A DNA stretch of 64,000 nt from Euglena gracilis (Eukaryota > Euglenida > Euglenophyceae > Euglenales), in the NCBI GenBank assembly GCA_039621445.1, contig CP154956.1:47473291-47537290 (forward strand), in the 5' to 3' direction. Within the stretch, counting starts at the first letter, position 1. The number at the start of each line of letters is the position of its first letter. The notes under the pieces were generated by a model, which had not been told where the DNA came from, did no database searches, and was given only the letters and a program-made list of their open reading frames with translations. A program made the position numbers and the translations under genes. This document shows, piece after piece, positions 20,500-30,886 of this stretch.

Positions 20500-21424
20500 T
20501 CAATTTTTACTGAAGGATCTCCAGTTGGCCTTTTTTTTTAAGTTGATCCACTGGCCCAAATGCTCCATTTCCTGTGTTGGTTCCAGACATAATTTGGGGA
20601 GGTTTAATCTGAAACCTGCTAATAAGAGATCTTCTTTCAATTCTGCCAAATACTGGGTTGCTGTCTTTTTGCTGCGAGCTAACAGCAAAATGTCGTCAAG
20701 GTATATGAAAACTTCCTTTCCTTCCTTTCTCCAATTTCTTTCCCATACTCTCATGAGAGTCATAACTTTTTGTGGCAGGCTGCTTATTCCAAAGCATGCA
20801 GCTTTTAACTGCCAAGTTTCTCCGCGCACTTGCATGCATACATGTTTTTCCAGGCTGCTTCTGCAATTTCAAATGAAAATAAGCATACTTCAGATCGATT
20901 TCTTCACAGAACTAACCTTTTATTAAGTATTGGAAGTTGTTTCCCATGTGTTCCAGTCTGAACCTCTGGGGGGTGAAAATGGAGTTTGAAATGTCAACAA
21001 TTTGTAATCAGTCTTTCCTTTGCCATTTCCCCCTCTTTTTGGAGATGATGAAAAAAGGGACAAAAATTTTTGCCTCCTCTAGGGTGATTTGCCTGGTTGC
21101 CCCTGCACGTTCGTATTCCATCACAATTTTCTGGGCAGTCAATGTTTCTTGCGGGGTTTTTAAGATTAATTTTAAGGACATCTGAGGGGGGAAGGGAAGG
21201 TCTGCCATAACCCCCTGCCTTATCAGGTTTAATTCATCTCTTCTGGCGCCTTCTTCTTCCAATGGGGAATGCCTGGCCTGCAGGGACCTGTAATGAGGTA
21301 CCCCTGGGTGTAATGTGTCTGGGGATTCTACAGGTCCCATCACCGGGGTCCTTCCCCCTGGCTGCCCCATCACTGTGGTCACCTCTGGCTGCCCCATCAC
21401 TGGTGCTACAGATGGCCCTGCCAT
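20500..21424 (-). pseudogene. DIRS element A reverse transcriptase
   Basis: Minus strand. The N-terminal part (21008-21424) has KIVMEYERAGATRQITLEEA and FIISKKRGKWQ, equivalent to the RT start of element F. The catalytic part (20500-20835) has the palm segment CFGISSLPQKVMTLM and FIYLDDILLLARS with the YLDD box. Between them about 170 bases carry stops. The family differs from C and F (for example the thumb after YLDD) and resembles element D. It would copy element RNA; frameshifts and stops make it inactive. Confidence 0.85.
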
Positions 21425-21431
21425 ATGGCCT

Positions 21432-22120
21432 TCAACAGACAGGCTTTTCCTTTTTTTTTGAATGATAGGAGAAGGTCTGTGTCTGCAGTCTGGAGGTACA
21501 TTTCAGGCTGGGCGGTCTGGGCTGATTACCTTCTGGTGGGGGACCTGTCTGAGCCAACCTTGGGCCTCCCTCCGAAGGGTTGGTGAGGTGTGGATGGTCT
21601 TGAATGTGGTGGCCTCCATTGGCCGTCAGTGCTATGTTTCCTGCCTGGCCTCCATTGGTCTTCTTTCCAGGACCTCTCTTGGGTCTTCTCTGTCCCTCTT
21701 GATTCACCAGATAAGCCACCTTGGCATGATTTTCTTGAGGCAATTTATGCAAGTTGTCTCGGCATTGGCTTGTTGCCACTGGGGGATATGTTTTTAAGGG
21801 TGCTGGGGAGAAAGTTGGACAGACCTCTCCCCAATTGGATGTTCCCAGACAGGGATACTGGCCGCTATAGCTGTGCACATGGGCCCCCTGCTCTCTTGAA
21901 TGATGGCTTCCATAGCCTTGAATCTGTGCCCCAGGCCCTTTTGAATGATGGCTGCAATAGCCATTTTGAAAAGGGTCTCTCTGATTCTGACTTAAACCCC
22001 TTCGATTTCTGATGTTTCTTGAAGATGTGCCATAGTCCTTGCTTTGTCCCCTGAAAGGGGGTGGACAGAGAAAAAAGGGGGGAGTCTGTTCGACCTGTGC
22101 TGTTACTCCCCTGTTGTCTG
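21432..22120 (-). pseudogene. DIRS element A gag-like N-terminal region
   Basis: A minus-strand frame with Gly, Gln, His and Pro-rich sequence and short repeats of the type GPGAQIQGYGSHHSREQGAH. Gag-like regions of DIRS elements are often of this low-complexity type; the corresponding part of element F (60.5-61.3 kb) is similar in composition. It is cut at about 22120 by the 76-base terminal-type repeat of element B. The stop at 21432 lies just before the RT segment. Assignment is by position and composition only. Confidence 0.55.
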
Positions 22121-22196
22121 AAGGCAAACGCAGTAAGGGGGTGGTCAGGTAGTAGCGGAGGGTTCCGCTACTTTGTGCGCGCATGCGCTCTGGCCG
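22121..22196 (+). repeat. terminal-type repeat with 9-bp hairpin, copy 2
   Basis: Near-identical to 13145-13220, including the hairpin AGTAGCGGA-GGGT-TCCGCTACT. It marks the 5' side of the gag half of element B and abuts the truncated DIRS A gag. Confidence 0.85.
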
Positions 22197-22289
22197 GCGC
22201 GGCCCACAGCAGCAGCACATCAGTCATGGCCATCGCAATCCCCCCCCCACGCAGTACATCAAAGAAACCAAAATCACCCACTCAACGTG

Positions 22290-22645
22290 GTACCGGCCGT
22301 GGACCATGGACAATTGTGGTCAGGAAGACAAGACACAACTCCTGGAGTCCATTCGCGGCAGATATCCTGGAAGTTCCAGCGGGATTGCAGAAGACTGGCC
22401 AATGTTCAGAAGAAAGTGGATTCCGCTTCTGCGAGAGACGGAAGGACTGCTGCCAGCAATGACCGATGCGCAGCGATTGGCGTTGATGCGAAGTGCACTC
22501 GACGAGACCGGGACTCATGGTGGACCAAGAGCTGGAAGCCAATCCGGACCTCGGGTACAAAGAGTACTGGGCGCGCCGTGATTTGGAGTTGGCAGAGGGT
22601 AAGGAGGTCCTCCGCCGCAAGCTGCAACGAGATCAAGGATAAAGT
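22290..22645 (+). pseudogene. gag-like region of Ty3-like element B
   Basis: The translation WPMFRRKWIPLLRET, DAQRLALMRSALDETG and, after a one-base shift near 22505, ELEANPDLGYKEYWARRDLE has the spaced Trp/Phe and helical character of a retrotransposon capsid. It follows the terminal-type repeat by about 100 bases and precedes a Pro/Gln linker and a methyltransferase domain. It would form the particle of element B. The stop near 22640 and the frameshift show decay. The family match is by general gag character, not by a diagnostic motif. Confidence 0.5.
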
Positions 22646-24150
22646 CGCAAATGGAAGGAAAGAAGAAGAAGGGAGAGATCTGTGCCAACGCAATGACAAA
22701 CATCAACGAGAAAGAACAACATCCACTCCAATGGAAATGGAAGCCAGAAAGAAACAACAACCTCATTCCCAAAAACCACCTCAACGGCCGACATCTACCA
22801 CACAACACCCTCCCCGCGACACCAACCGGCATCCACAACAAGAAAAGCAACAACTACCCCAAAGAAAGCAACACCCACTCCGCGACACCGACCGGCATCC
22901 ACAACGACAAGAGCACCCAAGAAGCCTGATAGCCACGCGACAGCCCGACAACAAGCGACCAGAAACCCGGCAGCCACCCCATGAGGAGGGTCCGCCACAA
23001 AAGCCGCCATCTCCACCCCAACATCCCCACCATCGACATCTCCCACCACAACGGACATCAAACCCCACGAGTGGCATCATCCACAAGGACCGTCATCCCC
23101 TCCCCAACATCTCCTCCAACGACATCTCCCACCAGAATGGACATCCGACCCCCGAACCCGACTGCAGCCGCCGCCACTAGAATCGACGCCGTCATCCAAA
23201 CTGCATCCTCCCCAACGACCTCCCACCAGAACATTCATCCTCACCACAACGGCTACCTCGACAGCAGCTACCCCACAAACCCACATCATCATCAGAGCGA
23301 CATCTACTCCAACGTCAACGTCCACCAAAACCGTCACCTTCTCCGCAGCATCCACCATCGCAGCTGCCGCCACCGGAACCGACTCCATCATCAAGACCAC
23401 AGACACACCAACCACAACCACGCGAACCTTCATCCACATCACGACAGCCGTCATCGCAGCTGCCACCACGAGAACCGTCTTCATCATCGCATCGAAATCC
23501 ACCCCAACATTATCGTCCACCGGAACCTTCATCTTCTCCGCCACACCCACCTCCGTGGCTGCCACCACGAGATCCGTCTCCGTCATCTCAGCGACACCCA
23601 CACCAACTTCATCGCCCACAGGAACCTTCATCTTCTCAGGAGCATCCACAATCGCTACAACCGCCACCAGATCCAATTTCGTCATCTCAAAAGCATCCAC
23701 ATCAACAACAACTCCCACCAGGGCGGTCATCTGCATCACCACGACAGCTGCCTCTGGAACCCTCATCAAAGCGACATCCACATCAACGATATTACCCACG
23801 GGAACCGTCATCTACTTCGCGACAGCCACTGCCACTACAGCCGCCACTCGAACCGCCATCATCATCACAAGGAAACACCCTACTACCTCTCCAACAAGAA
23901 CCGTCATCTTCGTCTCAGCATCCACCTCAACAACAACCTCCACTGGAACCGACTTCTTCATCGCCGCATCCCCACCAACAACACCAACCACCAACCGATG
24001 CCCAGTATCAACCACAACCGCCCGAAGAAGGATCAAAGCAACATCTGCCACAAGAAACACCGCATCCACATCCGACAACCAGCAAAATCGCCCAAGCCAC
24101 ATCCACCTCCGTGCCTCTAGAATCAGTGACGCCAGAAGCACAAGAAGATA
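22646..24150 (+). pseudogene. Pro/Gln/Ser-rich linker of element B
   Basis: In the frame that runs into the methyltransferase (codon starts divisible by 3 near its end; shifted upstream of about 23220) the region encodes degenerate repeats of the unit PPLEPSSSSQ with HPQQQ spacers. Other frames give His-rich or Thr/Ser-rich strings that are shadows of the same CCA/CAT/CAC repeats. Such linkers are common between structural and enzymatic parts of polyproteins. No fold is predicted. Length varies by repeat slippage, so frameshifts here are expected. Confidence 0.6.
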
Positions 24151-24545
24151 AGCACCAACAGAGCCGCGAACGCGAGCTCTGGGCACTGGACCTTTCCTCC
24201 GGGACGGGCAGTGTCCGCCGGGCCCTGGAGGCACTGGGCTACCATGCAATGGGTGTCGATTGGGACTCCCGGTTGCATGTTGATGTGGTGGCGGACATCC
24301 GGCGATGTGAGTACTGGCAGCAGTATTCCTCTGGTGACTTCGATCTGGTGGAAGCATCCCCACCATGCCCTGAGTATTCATCGGCAATGACGACAAGGCC
24401 GACGCGGTTGAGGCAAGCAGATGCGGTGGTGAGGAAGACAAGGGACACCATCCAGTACCTCGCTCCGGCGAAGTGGTGGATGGAGAATCCCCGGCACGGG
24501 CTGCTCCGCAGGAGGCGAGTAGTCCGAGACCTGGCCTTTGTGGAC
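24151..24545 (+). pseudogene. cytosine DNA methyltransferase-like domain of element B, truncated
   Basis: The frame reads ELWALDLSSGTGSVRRAL (motif I, SAM binding), GVDWDSRLHVDVVADI (acidic residue after strand 2), GDFDLVEASPPCPEYS (PPC, motif IV; catalytic-type Cys codon 24366-24368) and KWWMENPRHGLL (ENP, the motif VI position). This order is that of C5-cytosine methyltransferases; PPC and ENP variants occur in algal, viral and retroelement members of the class. The domain ends after LAFVDS at the breakpoint 24542/24543, so its target-recognition and C-terminal parts are missing. Retroelements carrying methyltransferases are known in dinoflagellates and charophytes. Here gag, linker and enzyme look like one polyprotein. 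Catalysis is unproven, and DNA as substrate is inferred. Confidence 0.75.
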
Positions 24546-25790
24546 TCATCATTTTTTGGAGGCTGTTGGCCATCCACAGGGGGTGGATGCAGCCAGCACC
24601 CAGCGAAAAATAAGTTTCGTGGGAAGGAAAAAAGTCATTTTGGTTCAAAGGAAAGGCTGGCTGTACCCAAGGTGGGAGGAGTTTTTGAATCTGCCAAACA
24701 GCCTCCTCATAAGCCCCTGGCATTTTTTTTAAAGAGTATGCGGAGAGAACAGCCCCCATGGTAGGGCACAAAAATAATTCGCTATTGTAAGAGGTAGTGG
24801 GTTGGTGTCCAATGCAAATTTTCTGAATTATTAGGAATTTAGCCGCCCAAAGCACTGCTTTCCTAACCAGTAAAATTGGAGCCGCCGCGCGGCCTGATTA
24901 TCCCTCTGCATAGGTCCTGAAGTTTTTTGCGGCTTCCCCACTGATTTTCTGTCCCCCCCCCCAGCTAGGATCATTTCAAGCGCGGAACTGCCAAAAAAAA
25001 CGGTTAGGCAAAGGTTCAAATTTACATTTGCTTTTTCTTTCAGGACCCCTATTTTGATACACATTTTTTTGGAATTTGGTATTGAATATTGACACCAAGA
25101 CTTGTTCACAAGTTCTTTCAAGTTGTATTTGTGCTTCAACTGCTTGTCCACAAGTTGTGTTCAGGAATTGTTTTGTTGGATCACAATTGGTACTTATTAA
25201 ACCAAACAATCATACCAAGTCAACTGACCAAGAAAGTTATCTTTCACCGCAATGCTCGCATAAAGACATCAAAGATATCCAAGCTTGTGTTGTGCTTTGT
25301 TTTGGGTTGGGAAGCGAAGGAAATAAAAGCTAGGAAAAGGGGGCAAATTACATTTTAATTTAAAAACGATTCTACGCCCGGGGCCTGAGCCCTCCCCGGA
25401 AAACCAGTTTTTTTCTGCGGGAATTAAAATTTTCTGCGGGAAAAACCCCTTCAACCTGATTTGTGGCGCCGACGGCGTTACTGGAGGTCAGATAGTGCCG
25501 GTGGACGAGGGGCACCGGTTAGATTATTGTCTTTGCATGGTAAAAGACCTTTGACCTCAGGCAGAGTGATATACCTCGCCAAAGAAATGTTGCAAGAGGG
25601 GGGGTGAACACCGCTCACTGGAAACCACACAGCACCAGAGGGGCTGGGGTTTTATGGTGGAAAAATGCTGGTTTACAAGTGGACGAAGTCCAGCAACTGG
25701 GTGAGTGGAAAAATTTCAGAGCCTTTCAGTCCCATTGTTTGAGGCTGGAGTTGGATCAAAAAATCAAAAATTATGGCCCAAAGGGGGGTG
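24543..25790 (+). pseudogene. DIRS element A: C-terminal half of tyrosine recombinase
   Basis: From 24543 the plus strand reads IIFWRLLAIHRG (the Arg of the R-H-R-Y set) and, in a shifted frame, STQRKISFVGRKKVILVQRK and PNSLLISPWHFF, parallel to element D. It is interrupted by a 733-base insertion (24791-25523). It resumes with PHSTRGAGVLWWKNAGLQVDE (HxxR, catalytic His and Arg) and NFRAFQSHC near the place of the nucleophile Tyr, which I do not see. A tyrosine recombinase would integrate a circular DIRS DNA. The other half of this gene is on the opposite strand, ending at 19152. Confidence 0.8.
24791..25523. mobile_element. unclassified insertion in DIRS A recombinase
   Basis: Element D continues directly where element A has about 733 extra bases. 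TATTGT is present at both edges (24784-24790 area and before CTTTGCATGG at about 25525), a possible 6-base target duplication. No ORF or terminal repeat is recognisable inside. Confidence 0.45.
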
Positions 25791-25799
25791 CACAGTACC

Positions 25800-27509
25800 T
25801 CACCATCTCGCAGTGCAAATGGTCTCGGACTCCCAGGACAGAGGAAGGGGGAGGAATGGACCAAGAGGGCGAAGCATTTAACATTCGGGAGCACAGTGAG
25901 TCGGTGTTCGGTCGGGCGATTTCAATTCCTTTTGCGTGAAGCTGTTTGATGGTACCCAAGCAATAATTCCCTGTATTAATCCAGTTGTTTTGTTACCTAT
26001 GTGTGTGTCGTCAACAAGTTGAATTTGCTATAAAAAAACATGCTGAGTTTTTAATGGAATTGTCACTCGACCTAATTCCCCACTCAAACGTTTAAGGCTT
26101 CCAAGTGCGTTTCCCAGAAGTGTTTCAATCTTTCATTTCAAAATTGTGGCGAAGGTAATGACACAATATTCCTGTTTTAAAAAGAAATCACTTTTTTTGA
26201 GTAGCTTTGGAATTATGATGTTGTGTACGTGCTGTTCCAGCCGTTTAAAAGGCTTGGTCAAGCGAATAATTCAGATTGTCCATTTAACACATAATCAGGT
26301 TCTGCTTGGGTTTCAATTTTGCTTGAATGACGACTTTTATCTTCGTTTTATCGCACTATTTCATGATCGTCTGCACGCTGTTGAAGACACCATCTATAAA
26401 AAATTTGACGCCGGTTTAGACATCCTAACTCGCACTTAGCATTGGCAGTGACTGTAAAGTTGCGCTGCAACCTTGCAAAAAATCTTTTCTCGAACACCGA
26501 GGCCTGATGTTCAAAAAAGTCCAAACTAGTGCCTGCCTACACCCCAAGGGACAGGGGACGGAAGTAACGACTTGTAACTCTACGGTCTACAGGCACATGG
26601 TTCCCCCTGCCCAGTGTGCATGACCCCAAAGCACCGGGTAATGAAACTAGGGAACTCCATTGCGCAGTTGCACCATGGCTCAAATTTTCCTATTTCAAGA
26701 AATAACCCCGGGACCCCCGACCCCCCCGGGACCCACACATGGATAATTTCCACATCCCAGTGGGAGCAAGAAATGGCACCTAATAAGGAACGTGTTCCAA
26801 AATTAGGAATCGAAATCGCCAAGAATGTGTAGTAAATTACTAATTGGATCTTTTTTTGACCCAATAGCTCTAAAAAAAAAAGTCACATATGACGTTGCAT
26901 GACGTTGCATGTGAGGTCACAATGGTCACAAGTGACCCGTCGAAAAGCAACCTTCCCCCGCGACCAACGACACCCGCGACCCCCCGCGACCCGTACACTC
27001 CTGAAAAATGTCCCTCTCCACTTCATCCGCACAAAAGTCCCGTAAAACAGGAATCAATGTTTTGTACCTCCCAGTTGGGTGTGTATGGCGATTCCTAGTC
27101 ATGGACGTTGCTCTCAAAAGACAATTTCAAAGTGACGTCCATAATTTTATGTAAGGTGGTGTTTTGATCCAGAAACGTTCATAAGAATAATATATTTCCC
27201 CACTTTTAACTCAATGGGACGTTCACTGTACTCGAGCGGTTGTTTCAGGGTTAAGGAATTGATGTTAACCAAGGGGGATTTGAAGTTTATTACCAAACAT
27301 TTTTCCAATATATCCACAAAATCAGCTATAATTGGAAGGGCGATGAAATTGTGTTCAATCTGCCCGAAATTGCAGCCTTCTGCCTTACGTCATGCCATAT
27401 TTCCTTCAGCATTTGTAAGCCTATTCTTAAACTGTTCACTGGGGCACCCCAGAGCCCGATATTTTGTATCACTTTTGTTGACTTCGGGATGGTGTTCTAC
27501 TGGAATGCT
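25800..27509. other. no gene recognised
   Basis: A DIRS-type terminal remnant (GACAGAGGAAGGGGGAGGAA near 25840) ends at about 25890. Beyond it the sequence is AT-rich with short ORFs lacking any motif, a doubled TGACGTTGCA at 26890-26910, and no exon that I can support. Confidence 0.5.
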
Positions 27510-28419
27510 GTATACATATAGTATATAGCATATATAGTATATATAAGATATAAATACATACAAAAATACAAACATATGTATGTACGTATACGTCTGTATA
27601 TATGTATACACATATTTATATACATGTTTGTTCTGTATATGTATGTATGTATATTATGTATATGTAAATATGTATATATATTTATATTCATGTTTGTGTG
27701 TACATGTATGTATGTATATTATGTATATGTAAACATGTGTATATACATATACATATATATATATAGATATAGAGAGATATAGATATATATCTATATATAT
27801 ATAGATATATATATAGAGATATATCTACTCTATATATATATATATATCTATATATAGATATATATAGATATATATCTATATATATATAGATATCTATATA
27901 TATATATCTATATATATCTATATCTCTCTCTCTCTCATATATATATCTCTACATATATATATGTGTATGTGTATATACATATATATAATATATATACATA
28001 TATATAGTATATATACACACACAAATTATATATATATATGTATACATACACATAAATACGTATATGTATACGTGTACATACACATAGATATAGATATATA
28101 CAGATATATGTATGTATGTATGTATGTATGTATATATGTATACACATGTGTATAAGTATATATATACATATATACATATACACATATATATACATATATA
28201 CATATATATATATATATGTCTATGTATTTATATATGTATATACATATAATATATACATATGATATATACATATATACGTATAATATACATACATAATATA
28301 TATGTATATATGTATATAGGTACATATATGTACATACATGTATATATGTATGTATATATATGTACACATGTATACATGTATATATGTATGTACGTATGTA
28401 TTTATGTTTGCACATATAT
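27510..28419. repeat. TA/TATG microsatellite tract
   Basis: About 900 bases of TATA, TATG and TACA units with imperfect symmetry. All ORFs across it (Tyr/Ile/Val strings) are products of the repeat. It resumes at 28560-28800. Confidence 0.95.
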
Positions 28420-28994
28420 GTTTGTGCTTCGGCATCGGCCCCCTTCCTCCCCTCTCAGTCTGCCTCAAGGGAATACGAAACATATTTTCGAGACCTCAAT
28501 TTTTGCCCAAAAAACTTAACCCGGGCAGAGTGGAGGGCGGGGGGGCTGGCATATTCCCCCTATATATACATATATATATATAGATATATATATACATATA
28601 TATGTATATACGTATATATATGTTTACACACATATATACGTGTATATATGTATATATGTATATACACACATATATATGTGTAACTTTATGTATATATGTA
28701 TATATGTATATATGTATATATGTGTATATGTATGTGTATATGTGTATATATGTATATATGTGTGTATATGTGTATATACATATATATATACACATACATA
28801 TGTTCATATGTAGCTCCTTAAAAATCGAAAACACCCCGCAAGGCCCACACGAGGAGGGGATATGCTAGCCCCCCGCCCTCCACTCTGCCCGGGTGAAGTT
28901 TTCGGTCAAAAAATTGATGTCTCGAAAATATCTTTCGTAATCCCTTGAGGCAGACTTAGTGGTGAGGAAGGGGCGCCGAGGCCGAAGCACAAAC
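28420..28994. repeat. inverted repeat of about 140 bp flanking TA microsatellite
   Basis: The left arm 28420-28560 (starting TGTTTGTGCTTCGGC) is matched in reverse complement by 28855-28994 (ending GCCGAAGCACAAACA), with scattered differences. About 245 bases of TA repeat lie between. The arm contains TGTGCTTCG and CCCCTTCCTC, also found in the DIRS terminal regions at 33437-33507 and 33817-33890, so I infer two head-to-head DIRS terminal repeats. Confidence 0.8.
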
Positions 28995-30150
28995 ATATAT
29001 ATGCGTATCTATGTAGGTGTGTATGTATTTCATGCGTCGTTATGAGTAAACATCTTCAAATTTCCTTGAATGTGGTGATCAGAACTATAATTGTGGTGGC
29101 CAGCAGTAAAATGCCTTCAAGGAATGCAAAAAACCTGCACACACCGTTTCTGAATTACTTTCGACTTTCTCATCACAGCTTTCATATATTTGGACATTAT
29201 GTTTAGGCGAAAACACTTTTTATGGAGTTAACAGCAATTTTAAACCCACCTGGCCTTGGTGAAAGAGCATCGGCGAATTTTTCGTTGTTTTAAGTCATTT
29301 TCCTTTGGTTGATAATAAAACAAACGGAAGTAATTCCTGTGTCGGGTAACATCCTTTTGGCTTTTGGTTTGCACCCCTTCCGAGGCACGGCTGAGTGGTC
29401 TTTAAAATGACTTGACCAACTACCTTTGTAATTTTCTTTTCCAAACCCTTTTCTGAATCCTCCCCAAAGTGATCTTTTTACTCTCTCTGGTAAAAATTGC
29501 TACTTGTGCGACTTGTGCAGTGAAGAAATGGGCCCTGGCGCCAGATTGTTCTTAATGTTGCGCGGGTTGCCTTTAACAGATATTTTCTATCTATTTTCCA
29601 TACTTCCATGCTCATGCAAAATACGACAAAAAGCATGTTATTCTCCATGGTTGAAGTATCAGCGTTGCAATGAGTTTTAGACTAAAAGCGATAAATGGCG
29701 AGGCAAGAAAAATTGGAGGGAGTTAGCATCTTTTCATTCTTCCGAGCCAGTGCTGCCAATCCGCGAAGCTCTTTTTGAACCCCATCACGCTCACACAGAT
29801 GAAATGGTGCAGACAAATTTTGAAAATTTTGCACACTACACGAGGTGAAACCAGACAACCCAGAAACAGTAATGGATTCTAAGGAGGAGAGGACCCAACC
29901 ATCTGGACGTGCGGCACCCGGCAGATCACATGTTCAGCTTTCTGGCCGCTAACCATTGGTGAAAGGGTGAGGCGCCGTGTTTCGTCGGAGAAGAATATTA
30001 AATCTGCATGAGAGAGACAGGTTTCATGGAGCGAGGTGTGATAATTATGGCTTATTTCACGTGATTTCGTCATTTCCTGTGGTCGATTTTTGGAGATGAA
30101 TTCAGCGGAGGGCACCTCCTTGATCGAGCATTGGACAAGTCCGTGTAGGT
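28995..30150. other. no gene recognised
   Basis: About 1.1 kb of mixed composition with stops in all frames. No splice-bounded coding segment or repeat could be supported. Confidence 0.5.
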
Positions 30151-30151
30151 A

Positions 30152-30886
30152 ATGTGCCCTCCGGGAAATTTCCCCTCACCCACTCTATTTGTGTTTCAAA
30201 CGGGGCTGGTGCCACCCAGGGACCGGGAGGTGGTGGCCAAGCACAGGAGCCGTCAACCCATTGACCGTCAACCTCCGCAATACATCAGTCATAAATTCAC
30301 ACAAACCAACAATTATGCGCACGCCAGCGTCACAAGCAGGAGCCTTTTTGGAGCCCCAGGTACTCCGCAAACAAAACCCAAAACGGAGCCACAGGGGCTC
30401 GAATTTCAAAACCTGAGAGGGGAACAAGCAGGGGCGTGTGAAGGCTCCTTGGGCTCCGCACTTCCCCCAAGTGAGGTCATGCCTTGTTTGCTCTCGGTCT
30501 GCCTCGGAGGAGTGCGAAAGCCCTCAGATAACCCCAGTCTCGGGAGGGTTCGGCCCCAAGTTGGAAACTGGTAAATGTTTTTTTTAACAATCGACCAGCA
30601 GATGGTGGGACACTAGGACAGAACAGTTTTTTTTACCCCTTGAATTTCTTTGAATGGAGCAAGTTCCACAGTGAATAAAGTATTTTCCCGATCAATCTCA
30701 AGCTCGAAACCGGAGAGCAATCAGAAATGATCAGAGGGCGATCATTTTTTGTCGCTGAACACTTGGCACTCCCAGGAAGGATGACCTGGGGGGAACGGAC
30801 CATGCAAAGGAGGCAGGACCTCTCGTACTACCTCCAGGCAAACCGACAAGGGAGGAAGGGACACCGAGGGCGAAGCACAAAGACCT
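30152..30886. mobile_element. fragments of DIRS-type terminal sequence
   Basis: GGGCTCCGCACTT with GAGGTCATGCCTTG downstream (30455-30490) resembles the 5' leader of element F (59985-60020). The stretch GGGAGGAAGGGACACCGAGG followed by GCGAAGCACAAA (30852-30880, reverse orientation) resembles the inverted repeats at 28.4-29.0 and 33.4-33.9 kb. These look like solo or truncated ends and contain no gene. Confidence 0.5.

Noticed and set aside
22981-24120. His-rich and Thr-rich plus-strand ORFs
   Set aside because: They are other-frame readings of the CCA/CAT/CAC repeats; the frame continuous with the methyltransferase is the Pro/Gln one.
27510-28870. Many Tyr/Ile/Val-rich ORFs on both strands
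   Set aside because: Direct translation of TA/TATG microsatellite.
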